The notes below the pieces were generated by a model that saw nothing but the letters and a program-made list of their open reading frames with translations, was not told where the DNA came from and made no database searches. Made by a program: the position numbers and the translations under genes. A stretch of DNA of 64,000 nucleotides from Rhodoplanes sp. (GTDB lineage Bacteria > Pseudomonadota > Alphaproteobacteria > Rhizobiales > Xanthobacteraceae): NCBI RefSeq assembly GCF_013377085.1, contig NZ_JACAAX010000023.1, forward strand, positions 29,312 to 93,311. The letters run 5' to 3'. Of this stretch, positions 32,940 through 40,610 are shown piece by piece (the stretch's first letter is position 1; every line of letters begins with the position of its first letter).

Positions 32940-34553
32940 TCACCTGCTCGGTTCCGGCACGCCGGCCGGTCTCTTCGAGAGCCGAAGACGGTCGCGACCG
33001 TACACCAACAGAATCCGCTCTCCACACGCCACCTCGTTCTCGGGCGCCCCGGCCGCCGCGATCAATGCTCGTCGCGGTATCTTTTCCGTGGTCGGCTCGT
33101 TTTCCGAGATGATCGCGAAATCGTAACTCGACCGGAAGGACGCGCCGGACGTGATCCACCGGAACTCGTCCAGGTGTTCCGTATACTGCGCCAGCGTGAT
33201 GCTCTGCCGGCTGAACGCCTGGATGTGCTTGGCGTCCCAATATCCGGCGATTCCGTTTCGCAGCCCGACGGCCTCGAGCGCACGATCGATGCAGGCGATC
33301 TCGTCGGGATAGTGGCCCGAGGCGAGCCCCCTCTCCTGCTGACGAGACCAGGCGCTCGCGACGAGTGAGACCACGGCCAGCGAGGCGACCAGGGTAAAGA
33401 GTCGCACAAGCCCGTGCTTCGCCGCCGTGCCGATCAGCACGACACCGACGATGATCGGCCACACGAAGACCGGGATATAGTACCGCGACGTGGCGACGAT
33501 GCCGCTGGAGATCAGCACGACGAGAACCGCACACGCCGACGACAGCAGGGAGAATACGATCAGCCACACGACCTTGACGGAGGCTTGATCGACTCGGCGG
33601 CGCCCAATCGTGGCCGCAAGCACCCAGACGAGGAGAACCGCATAGGCGACGAGCAGCACGCCGGCCGGCGGGAATCTCCCGATGACCTCGGCGAATACCG
33701 AATACGTCTCGACCATCTTGGTCGGGATGCCCTGGATGTCGATCCGCGGCCGATACCGCGTCGGATTGGCGACGACGTAGGGATACGACAACGAGCCGAG
33801 GAGTCCGAACGCCGCCGGCCCGATCGCCGCGATGCATCGCCTGGCCACGACCTCCCTGGTGCAAAGACCGAACACCGCAAGCGCGCCGATGAACGGGACG
33901 AGAACCTGCACGAGAAACAGGTCGTCCGACAACGACAGCAGGAACGACAACGAGCACGCAGCAGCCATCAGCCCCTTCGTCTTCGAAAGATCGTCCTGGT
34001 CGCAGATCCGCAACCACAGCCCCGCGAGAACGACGGCCGAGATCGCGACACTGAAATGAAAGCCGCTCGACAGCACGAAGACGAAAGGCACGCCCCCGTT
34101 GACGGACAGCCAGACCAGCAGAACGGTCGCAACAGACGCCAGCAGAAGCTGTCGCCCCTCCAGGAACGCCTCGAGCAGATAGTTCAAAGCGATGAAGAGG
34201 ACCGTTATCTGAATCAGGCTGAACAGCAGGATGCTGAGATAGATGTCGCTGCCGAGAGAGAACGCGAGAAAATACAAGATGAAGTCGGGGAAGAAATAGG
34301 GGGCGGGCGTCAGGTACCAGTCCGAGATGCGGCCGCCGTGAAGCAGGATGTCGGAGAACAAGGTGGGCAGATACAACGCGTCGGAGTCGTAGAGATAGCG
34401 GGGGAGCGGAGGCTGACCCGTCCGGTAGAGAACGATCAGCGACGCGAACGTCGCGAGCATCAGGCCCAGCGGAACGACGATCCCGCCGATCCAACCCGAG
34501 CCGCGACGAGCTCTCGACGTCATGATGGCCGGCAATCTTGCACCTGTTCGCAT
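32940..34553 (-). CDS. Polytopic membrane protein, candidate GT-C glycosyltransferase
   Basis: A 537-residue protein (start 34553; ATG 34523 possible) with about 11 hydrophobic segments and a soluble C-terminal region from about residue 420. The first loop after TM1 carries YDSDALYLPTLFSD with Asp56 and Asp58, the position and pattern of the catalytic acids in GT-C enzymes that use polyprenyl-phosphate sugars. No specific family is recognised. It lies 57 bases downstream of the DprE2-like gene on the same strand. Base composition differs from its neighbours: hand counts of the 60-base lines at 33901 and 34201 give 34 and 31 G+C, against 43 at 35041 in DprE2. That suggests a separate origin or faster turnover. 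Confidence 0.65.
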   Translation of the reverse strand: MRTGARLPAIMTSRARRGSGWIGGIVVPLGLMLATFASLIVLYRTGQPPLPRYLYDSDALYLPTLFSDILLHGGRISDWYLTPAPYFFPDFILYFLAFSLGSDIYLSILLFSLIQITVLFIALNYLLEAFLEGRQLLLASVATVLLVWLSVNGGVPFVFVLSSGFHFSVAISAVVLAGLWLRICDQDDLSKTKGLMAAACSLSFLLSLSDDLFLVQVLVPFIGALAVFGLCTREVVARRCIAAIGPAAFGLLGSLSYPYVVANPTRYRPRIDIQGIPTKMVETYSVFAEVIGRFPPAGVLLVAYAVLLVWVLAATIGRRRVDQASVKVVWLIVFSLLSSACAVLVVLISSGIVATSRYYIPVFVWPIIVGVVLIGTAAKHGLVRLFTLVASLAVVSLVASAWSRQQERGLASGHYPDEIACIDRALEAVGLRNGIAGYWDAKHIQAFSRQSITLAQYTEHLDEFRWITSGASFRSSYDFAIISENEPTTEKIPRRALIAAAGAPENEVACGERILLVYGRDRLRLSKRPAGVPEPSR

Positions 34554-34610
34554 CCCCGCGAGTCCCTTCGGGGACGAGACGAGCCACGCGCCGGGTGGCG
34601 AAGGCGCCGC

Positions 34611-35357
34611 TCAGATCCGCAGGCGCTTGAACACGAACCACGGCAGGTGGCGGATGATCGTCATGATGACCCACCAGAACCACGGCGTGTAGACGACCCG
34701 GCGGCGCTTGTCGACGGCGCGCACGATGTCGGCCGCGACCATCTCGGGGCTGGCGAACAGCGGCCCCTTGGCGACCGCATCGGTCATCGGCGAATCGACG
34801 AAGCCGGGCTTCACCGTGACGACATGCACGGGCGTGCCGGCGACCTTCTGGGCGAGGCCTTCGAGGAAGCGGTCGAGTGCGCCCTTGGCCGAGCCGTAGA
34901 TGAAATTGCTGGCGCGGCCGCGGTCGCCCGCGACCGAGCCGATGACGACGAGATTGAGCGGTGCCTGCGGCGGCCGGTCCTTCAGCAGCGCCAGGATCCA
35001 CAGCGCCACGCTGGTGAAGTTGACGTCGATGGCGTGCCGTGCGGCGTCGAGGTCGCGCTCGCTCTCGGCCTGATCGCCGAGCTCGCCATAGGCGATCAGC
35101 ACCTCGTCGGGCTCGCCGAGACGCGAGCGAAACTCGGCCGCCCGCCCTTCCACGCCGGCGAGGTCGGCGAGGTCGGCCGTGATGATCTCGGCGGCATGAG
35201 CGCCGCAGGCGCGCAGGTCGCCGGAGACGGCGGCGAGCCGCGTCGCATTGAGGCCGACCAGCAGGAACGAGGCTCCGCCGGCGGCGCGCAGCCGCGCATA
35301 GGCCTGCGCCATCGCCGAGCTGGCGCCGAGAACGAGGATGCGGCAGGGCGCGCTCAT
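34611..35357 (-). CDS. SDR-family DprE2-like decaprenylphosphoryl-2-keto-pentose reductase
   Basis: A 248-residue SDR. The N-terminal motif is ILVLGASSAMAQAYARL, followed by NVNFTSVALWILALL-like helices, VVIGSVAGDRGRASNFIYGS with Tyr and Lys in YGSAKGAL, and VKPGFVDSPMTD. The membrane-facing C-terminal WFWWVIMTIIRHLPWFVFKR is typical of DprE2. In mycobacteria DprE2 reduces the keto intermediate made by DprE1, giving decaprenylphosphoryl arabinose. Its ATG overlaps the DprE1 stop by four bases, so the two subunits are translationally coupled. Confidence 0.87.
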   Translation of the reverse strand: MSAPCRILVLGASSAMAQAYARLRAAGGASFLLVGLNATRLAAVSGDLRACGAHAAEIITADLADLAGVEGRAAEFRSRLGEPDEVLIAYGELGDQAESERDLDAARHAIDVNFTSVALWILALLKDRPPQAPLNLVVIGSVAGDRGRASNFIYGSAKGALDRFLEGLAQKVAGTPVHVVTVKPGFVDSPMTDAVAKGPLFASPEMVAADIVRAVDKRRRVVYTPWFWWVIMTIIRHLPWFVFKRLRI

Positions 35358-36667
35358 GCGGCGTCTCCGGTCACGCGCCGCCAGAAGTCCGAGCCAAAGG
35401 CAGGGTCGCGCCAGGCCTCGACCGTGCGCCATCCGGGGTAGCCGGCGCGGAACATCGCCGGGCTCATCACGGCATCCTTGGCGGGATAGAGACGGCCGCC
35501 ATTCGCCAGCACCTCGTCGCTCAGGGTGTCGAGCAGGCGACGGGTCCGCTCGCCCTTGTTGGGGAAGTCGAGCGCCAGCGTCGCGCCCTCCATCGGGAAG
35601 GACAGCACGCCGGGCGACGGCGTGTCGCCCATCAGCTTGAGGACGGCGAGGAACGAGCCCTGCCCCTGCGCCGCGGTCGTCTCCAGCATGCGCTTGACCG
35701 AGTCGCGGGCGGCCGGGAACGGCACCACCGACTGGTGCTGATAGAAGCCGTGCCTGCCGTAGAGCCGGTTCCAGCTCGACAGTGCGTCGAGCGGATAGAA
35801 GAACGGGTCGTAGTGCTGCGTCCTGGTCCCGAGCCCGTGGGGACGGTTGCGATAGAGAGCGTTGAAGGCCCGCATGGTGACGGCGTTAAGGAGGAACCCG
35901 GGCAATTCCGGCGCGAAGCCGAGCCGCGGCGACCGGTGCACCGCCAGACCGCCGGTCTCGGCCCAGCGGCCGCGCATGAACAGGCCGCGGCCGAGATCGC
36001 TCCCCTTGGCCAGGCAGTCGACCCAGGCGACCGTGAAGGGCCAGTCCCGGCTCGCCTCGGCGATGCGGAAGAAGTCGTCGACGTCCTTGATGGGCAGCGT
36101 GTCGGTGTCGAGCCGGGCCGAGCGGATCGGCACGAGCTTCAGCTCGACCCACTGGATGAAGCCGGTGAGCCCGAGCCCGCCGACCGTCGCGGCGAACAGC
36201 TCGGCATTCTGGTCGCGCGACAAGGTGAGCGTCTCGCCGGTCGAGCGCAGCAGGCCGAGCCGCTCGACATGCGCCCCGAAGGTACCGGCCAGCTCGTGGT
36301 TCTTGCCGTGCACGTCGTTGGCGACCGCGCCGCCGAGCGTGACGAGCTTGGTGCCGGGCGTCACCGGCAGGAACCAGCCGCGCGGCACGATCACGCGCAG
36401 CAGCCGGTCGATCGACATCCCGGCTTCGGCACGCAGGCGCCCGGCCTGCAGGTCGAGCCACTGGAAGCGGTCGAGCCGGTCGGTGACCAGCAGTCGCCCG
36501 TCGGCATTGAGGCAGACGTCGCCGTAGGAGCGGCCGAGACCGCGACACAGGATCGGCTTGCCCGGCGACGCGATCACGGACGAGGCGTCGTCGAGGAACG
36601 GCGGTCGCGTGACCTCGTGCGGGAGGCGGGTGAGGCGTCCCCAGGAGGACATCGGCGTCATGCTCAT
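35354..36667 (-). CDS. FAD-dependent DprE1-like decaprenylphosphoryl-ribose 2'-oxidase
   Basis: A 437-residue VAO-fold flavoprotein. FAD-domain landmarks are CRGLGRSYGDVCLN, PVTPGTKLVTLGGAVANDVH and His120 in DVHGKNHE (M. tuberculosis DprE1 His132 region). The catalytic-region Lys397 lies in RLYPAKDAVM (Lys418 in M. tuberculosis). At the site of Cys387, the benzothiazinone target, the sequence reads GATLALDFP, giving Ala365. With the downstream DprE2-like protein it would epimerise polyprenylphosphoryl ribose to arabinose. The flippase-like gene lies 91 bases upstream on the same strand. The N-terminal Met could also be at 36661. Confidence 0.88.
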   Translation of the reverse strand: MSMTPMSSWGRLTRLPHEVTRPPFLDDASSVIASPGKPILCRGLGRSYGDVCLNADGRLLVTDRLDRFQWLDLQAGRLRAEAGMSIDRLLRVIVPRGWFLPVTPGTKLVTLGGAVANDVHGKNHELAGTFGAHVERLGLLRSTGETLTLSRDQNAELFAATVGGLGLTGFIQWVELKLVPIRSARLDTDTLPIKDVDDFFRIAEASRDWPFTVAWVDCLAKGSDLGRGLFMRGRWAETGGLAVHRSPRLGFAPELPGFLLNAVTMRAFNALYRNRPHGLGTRTQHYDPFFYPLDALSSWNRLYGRHGFYQHQSVVPFPAARDSVKRMLETTAAQGQGSFLAVLKLMGDTPSPGVLSFPMEGATLALDFPNKGERTRRLLDTLSDEVLANGGRLYPAKDAVMSPAMFRAGYPGWRTVEAWRDPAFGSDFWRRVTGDAA

Positions 36668-36758
36668 GCGGTGGTGTGCCCCCGGTGCCCCGCGCGCCGG
36701 GGCGAGATCCAGCCCCCGGCGCTAAGGCCTTTTCCTGGCATTTGTATGAACGTCCCCG

Positions 36759-37859
36759 TCACGGCGCGATCCCGCTCGTCGCCGGCGCACAAGCCGGCCG
36801 TGGCGTCGACACTCGCACGGCCACCGGCACGGCCAGGAAGCCCGCAGCGGTTGCGTACCACACCGTGCCGAGGCGCAGAATCGCGGTGGCGACCAGCGCG
36901 ACCTCGGTCGGCACGCCCTGGGCGCCGAGCAGCATCACCATGACGATCTCGAAGCCGCCGACCCCGCCGGGCAGCATGGTGAGGCCGCCGACCACGCCCG
37001 CGAAAGCGAAGATGAAGGTCGCGGCCAAAAGGTCGATCGGCGTGCCGAGCAGCTCGAGCACCACCCAGAGCGAGGCCGCCTCGGCGAACCAGGACAGAAC
37101 GCCGAGCCCGAGCCCGACCAGAAAAACCTCGCGCTGCATCACCAGCGCGGTGTTGCGCACCATGTGGCGCATCGACACGAAGGCCCGCGGCTTCACCCGC
37201 AGCAGCGCATAGCCGAGATCGACGGCGGCGATCAGCAGGCGCGGGCGGGCGAGGACGAGCGTGCCGGCGAGCGCCACGGCCAGCACGGCCAGGACGACGC
37301 CGCGATACTGGTCGAAGGCCGTCAGCCCGACCATGCAGAGCAGCAGCATGGCGTAGATGTCGCTGATCCGGTCGCCGAGCTGGAGGGCGATGCCGCGGCG
37401 GTAGCTGAAGTCGAACTTGCGCTTGAGGAACCACAGCCGCGCCATCTCGCCGAGCTTGCCGGGCGACATCGTCAGGGCGAAGCCGGCGATGTAGTAGGCC
37501 GACATCTCGACGAAACCGACCGTCAGGCCGAGCTTTCCGGCGAAATAGACGAAGCGGTGGGTGCGCAGCGCGTAGTTGACGGTGGCGAAGGCGCCGACCA
37601 CCAGAACGAGCCAGACCGGCGCATCGGCGAGCACCCGGATCGCCTTGGCGAGATCGTTGCGGGCCGCCAGCACGACGACGGCGGCGACGAGCGACAGCAC
37701 GGCGAGCCCGGCCGCGACCACGGCCGCCCGCCGCAGCGCCGGGCGCAGCATGCGGGCGCCTGCGGCGCCAGAGCCTGCGGCGCCAGAGCCTGCGGCGCCA
37801 GAGCCTGCGGCGTCGCCCTCACCAGCCCCGGCCCGCCCGGACGAGTCGGTCGCCTGCAT
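36759..37859 (-). CDS. Flippase-like (UPF0104/LPG synthase TM) integral membrane protein
   Basis: A 366-residue protein with about 8 membrane helices. Family blocks are YYIAGFALTMSPGKLGEMARLWFLKRK, GDRISDIYAMLLL and FAGVVGGLTMLPGGVGGFE. The family includes the membrane half of lysyl-phosphatidylglycerol synthase and AglD/HpnL-like proteins; lipid-linked sugar flipping is proposed but seldom proven. The first 36 residues are low complexity (repeated GSGAA) owing to a DNA tandem repeat, so the true start may be the Met near 37750. It heads a same-strand series with DprE1, DprE2 and the GT-C-like gene and could move their lipid-linked product. Confidence 0.8.
   Translation of the reverse strand: MQATDSSGRAGAGEGDAAGSGAAGSGAAGSGAAGARMLRPALRRAAVVAAGLAVLSLVAAVVVLAARNDLAKAIRVLADAPVWLVLVVGAFATVNYALRTHRFVYFAGKLGLTVGFVEMSAYYIAGFALTMSPGKLGEMARLWFLKRKFDFSYRRGIALQLGDRISDIYAMLLLCMVGLTAFDQYRGVVLAVLAVALAGTLVLARPRLLIAAVDLGYALLRVKPRAFVSMRHMVRNTALVMQREVFLVGLGLGVLSWFAEAASLWVVLELLGTPIDLLAATFIFAFAGVVGGLTMLPGGVGGFEIVMVMLLGAQGVPTEVALVATAILRLGTVWYATAAGFLAVPVAVRVSTPRPACAPATSGIAP
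37761..37812. repeat. Tandem 15-bp repeat (about 3.5 units)
   Basis: Unit TGCGGCGCCAGAGCC at 37761, 37776 and 37791 plus 7 bases of a fourth, all identical. It encodes repeated AAGSG at the N-terminus of the flippase-like protein, or precedes the gene if the start is at the internal Met. Confidence 0.9.
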
Positions 37860-38087
37860 GAATGATCCCTTCGCTCCGGGCCGGCCGGTGGCCGACAGAC
37901 CGGGCGTTCTACAGGGGCGGTGTAAACGAACGCCTTGCAGGCCGCCAGCAGGCGCAGCGCCGGGGCGCGCCGGGCCGGCCTGCGACCCCGGCCCTTGACG
38001 GTCGGTCGCCGGTCCGCATTATCGCGGCCGCCCGGTCCCGGCCGGGGCCGCGGCGCGAAAGCCGGCGCCACACCCGAAGGACCGACC

Positions 38088-38687
38088 ATGGCCGAGCGGA
38101 GCCCCGACACCATCGCCGATCATTTCAGGAGGTCGTGCGAGGCGCTCGAACGCGCCGCCACGGACGCCACGCTGCTCGCCTCGGTGGCCGAGATCGCCGA
38201 GGCGATCACCCGCTCCTACCAGTCCGGCGGCAAGCTGCTGCTCGCCGGCAATGGCGGCAGCGCCGCGGATGCCCAGCACATCGCGGCCGAGTTCCTGTCG
38301 CGGATGAATTTCGACCGCGACCCGCTGCCCGCCGTGGCGCTCACCACCGACACCTCGGTTCTGACCGCGGTCGGCAACGACTACGGCTTCGACCACGTGT
38401 TCGAGCGGCAGGTGCGCGGCCTGGCGCGGGCCGGCGACGTGCTGATCGCGATCTCGACCTCGGGCCGCTCGCCCAACGTGATCGCGGCGCTTCAGGCGGC
38501 CCGCAAGCTCGGCGTCGTGACGGTCGGCTTCACCGGCAACAAGCCGAGCGCCATGACGGCGCTGTGCGACCACGTGCTCGCCGCGCCGACACCCGAGACG
38601 CCGCTGATCCAGCAGATCCACATCGTCGCGGCGCACGCGATCTGCACGCTGGTCGAGGACGCGCTGTTCGGCCCGCCGCCGTCGTGA
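38088..38687 (+). CDS. gmhA: Phosphoheptose isomerase GmhA
   Basis: A 199-residue SIS-domain protein that converts sedoheptulose 7-phosphate to D-glycero-D-manno-heptose 7-phosphate, the first LPS-heptose step. Landmarks are GKLLLAGNGGSAADAQHIAA, AEFLSRMNFDR, ALTTDTSVLTAVGNDYGFD and VLIAISTSGRSPNVI, with the C-terminal metal-site HIVAAHAICTLVE. ATG 38088 follows AAGG. It is divergent from the flippase-like gene and close to hldE, hldD and waaF; gmhB is not in the window. Confidence 0.93.
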   Translation: MAERSPDTIADHFRRSCEALERAATDATLLASVAEIAEAITRSYQSGGKLLLAGNGGSAADAQHIAAEFLSRMNFDRDPLPAVALTTDTSVLTAVGNDYGFDHVFERQVRGLARAGDVLIAISTSGRSPNVIAALQAARKLGVVTVGFTGNKPSAMTALCDHVLAAPTPETPLIQQIHIVAAHAICTLVEDALFGPPPS

Positions 38688-38695
38688 CTCAGTCC

Positions 38696-38797
38696 GTCGT
38701 TCCGGGGCGCGGCCGGAAGGCCGCGAGCCCGGAACCCATAACCCCGGCCTGTGTGTGTGGATTCCGGGCTCGCCGCTGCGCGGCGCCCCGGAATGAC
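38696..38797. repeat. Repeat family B copy 2
   Basis: A 102-bp palindrome from GTCGTTCCGG to CCCCGGAATGAC, containing CCCGGAACCCA and TGGATTCCGGG boxes and a short GT run (GTGTGTGTG). It lies between the convergent gmhA and manC genes. Confidence 0.75.
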
Positions 38798-38888
38798 GGA
38801 GTGTTGATAGCCGGCGCAACACTTACCCCGTATGGGGACAAGTCCGGCCATATCCGAGAGGTGGGTCGGCGCAAATTAAGGCCCGACG

Positions 38889-40304
38889 TCACTCGCGCTT
38901 GTAGACGTCGTCGAGGCGGACGATGTCGTCCTCGCCCAGATAGCTGCCGGTCTGCACCTCGATCAGCTCGAGCGGAATCTTGCCCGGATTGGCCAGCCGG
39001 TGCACGGCGCCGATCGGGATGTAGATCGACTCGTTCTCGTGCACCATCTTGTGGGTCTCGCCCGCCGTCACCTCGGCGGTGCCGCGCACCACCACCCAGT
39101 GCTCGGCGCGATGATAATGCTTCTGCAGCGAGAGCTGCGCGCCCGGCGCCACCACGATGCGCTTGACCTGATAGCGCTCGCCGTGGTCGAGCGAATCGTA
39201 GTGCCCCCACGGCCGATGACAGAGCCGGTGCTCGACGGCCTCGCTGCGCCCCTGCTTCTTCAGCTCGGCGACCATCGCCTTGACGTCCTCGGCGCGCGCG
39301 CGCGGCAGCACCAGCACGGCGTCGGGCGTCGTCACGATCACCAGATCCTTGACGCCGAGCGCCACCGTCAGGCGGTCCTCGGCATGGACGATGCAGTCCT
39401 GCGCCTCGAAGACGGCGGCCGGGCCGGACAGCACGTTGCCGGCATTGTCACGCGGCGCGACGTCGAACACCGCGTCCCACGAGCCGATGTCGGACCAGCG
39501 GAACCGGCCCTCGATCACGGCGGCCCGGTCGGTGCGCTCCATCACGGCGTAGTCGATCGACTTCTGCGGCGCCGCTCCGAACGCCTCCGCGTCGAGCCGC
39601 ACGAAGCCGAGATCGAGCGTGGCACGGTCGACCGCGGTCTCGACGGCACGCGCCATCTCGGGCTCGAAGCGGGCGAGCTCGGACAGCAGCGTCTCGGCGC
39701 CGAACAGGAAGTTGCCGGAGTTCCACAGATAGCCTTCGGCGACGTAGCGGGCCGCCGTGCCGGCATCGGGCTTCTCGACGAAGGCATCGACGGCGGCGAC
39801 GCCCTCGGTACCGATCGCGGCGCCGCGCCGGATGTAGCCGTAGCTGGTCTTCGGGGCGAAGGGCAGGATGCCGAACGTGACGATGCTGCCGCTCTCCGCC
39901 GCCTCGAGACCGGCCGCGCAGGTCGCCTCGAACACGTCCTGGTCGAGGATCACGTGATCGGCCGCGATCGCCAGCACGACGGCATTCGGATCCCGCTTGC
40001 GGGCGAGCGCCGCACCGGCCGCGATGGCCGGGCCGGAATCACGCCGCATCGGCTCCAGCACGACGGTGGCGTCGAGGCCGAGCTCCTCGGCCTGGGTGCG
40101 GGCGAAGAAGCGGAAGTCGTTCGCCGTCATCACGATCGGCGGCGCGAACAGCGCCGGCGAGGAGACCCGCGCCAAGGCCTGCTGATAGGTCGAGCGCGCG
40201 CCGACCAGCGGCAGAAACTGCTTCGGCATCGCGTCGCGCGACACCGGCCACAGACGGGTGCCGGACCCGCCGGCGAGCAGAAGGGGGATGATCTTGCGAG
40301 CCAT
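38889..40304 (-). CDS. manC: Mannose-1-phosphate guanylyltransferase/mannose-6-phosphate isomerase (ManC/AlgA type)
   Basis: A 471-residue bifunctional enzyme making GDP-mannose. The nucleotidyltransferase N-terminus has IIPLLLAGGSGTRLWPVSRD and AMPKQFLPL, then FVEKPDAGTA and YLWNSGNFLF. The C-terminal cupin isomerase has RPWGHYDSLDHGERYQVKRI and LQKHYHRAEHWVVVRG with metal-binding His residues. Three in-frame ATGs at 40304, 40319 and 40334 come from a 15-bp repeat; 40304 begins the conserved domain, but the real start is uncertain. GDP-mannose supplies LPS or exopolysaccharide. Strand and neighbourhood tie it to the heptose genes upstream. Confidence 0.92.
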   Translation of the reverse strand: MARKIIPLLLAGGSGTRLWPVSRDAMPKQFLPLVGARSTYQQALARVSSPALFAPPIVMTANDFRFFARTQAEELGLDATVVLEPMRRDSGPAIAAGAALARKRDPNAVVLAIAADHVILDQDVFEATCAAGLEAAESGSIVTFGILPFAPKTSYGYIRRGAAIGTEGVAAVDAFVEKPDAGTAARYVAEGYLWNSGNFLFGAETLLSELARFEPEMARAVETAVDRATLDLGFVRLDAEAFGAAPQKSIDYAVMERTDRAAVIEGRFRWSDIGSWDAVFDVAPRDNAGNVLSGPAAVFEAQDCIVHAEDRLTVALGVKDLVIVTTPDAVLVLPRARAEDVKAMVAELKKQGRSEAVEHRLCHRPWGHYDSLDHGERYQVKRIVVAPGAQLSLQKHYHRAEHWVVVRGTAEVTAGETHKMVHENESIYIPIGAVHRLANPGKIPLELIEVQTGSYLGEDDIVRLDDVYKRE

Positions 40305-40370
40305 TTTGGGGCGAGCCATCTCCAGGCGAGTCATTGTTCGGCGAGTCGTGTTCAGGCCAGTCGTTTCCGG
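40296..40370. repeat. Five 15-bp degenerate tandem units over the manC start
   Basis: GCGAGCCAT-type cores recur at exact 15-base spacing at 40296, 40311, 40326, 40341 and 40356 (GCGAGCCAT, GCGAGCCAT, GCGAGTCAT, GCGAGTCGT, GCCAGTCGT). Read on the minus strand they give M-A-R or M-T-R repeats and three successive ATG codons. The rest of the 306-base gap to hldE (40371-40610) shows no gene or clear signal. Confidence 0.8.
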
Positions 40371-40610
40371 CACGTCACGCGACACGCGTGCGAATTGGGC
40401 GAAGGCCCACACGCCTGTCGCGAGCCCGCTCGTCCGCGCCGCCGGAGGAGTCCCTCCGGATACGCCGGCGCCTGCTTAAGCCATTTCGGGCCGGAACGGA
40501 AACGCAACGCTGCGACGTGGTGAACCGCGCGGCCGCGGGACCATTGCCGATCTCGTATGACGTCCGAACGACAGGTCCGCGACGCGCGCCGGACCGACGG
40601 CGAGGCCTGC

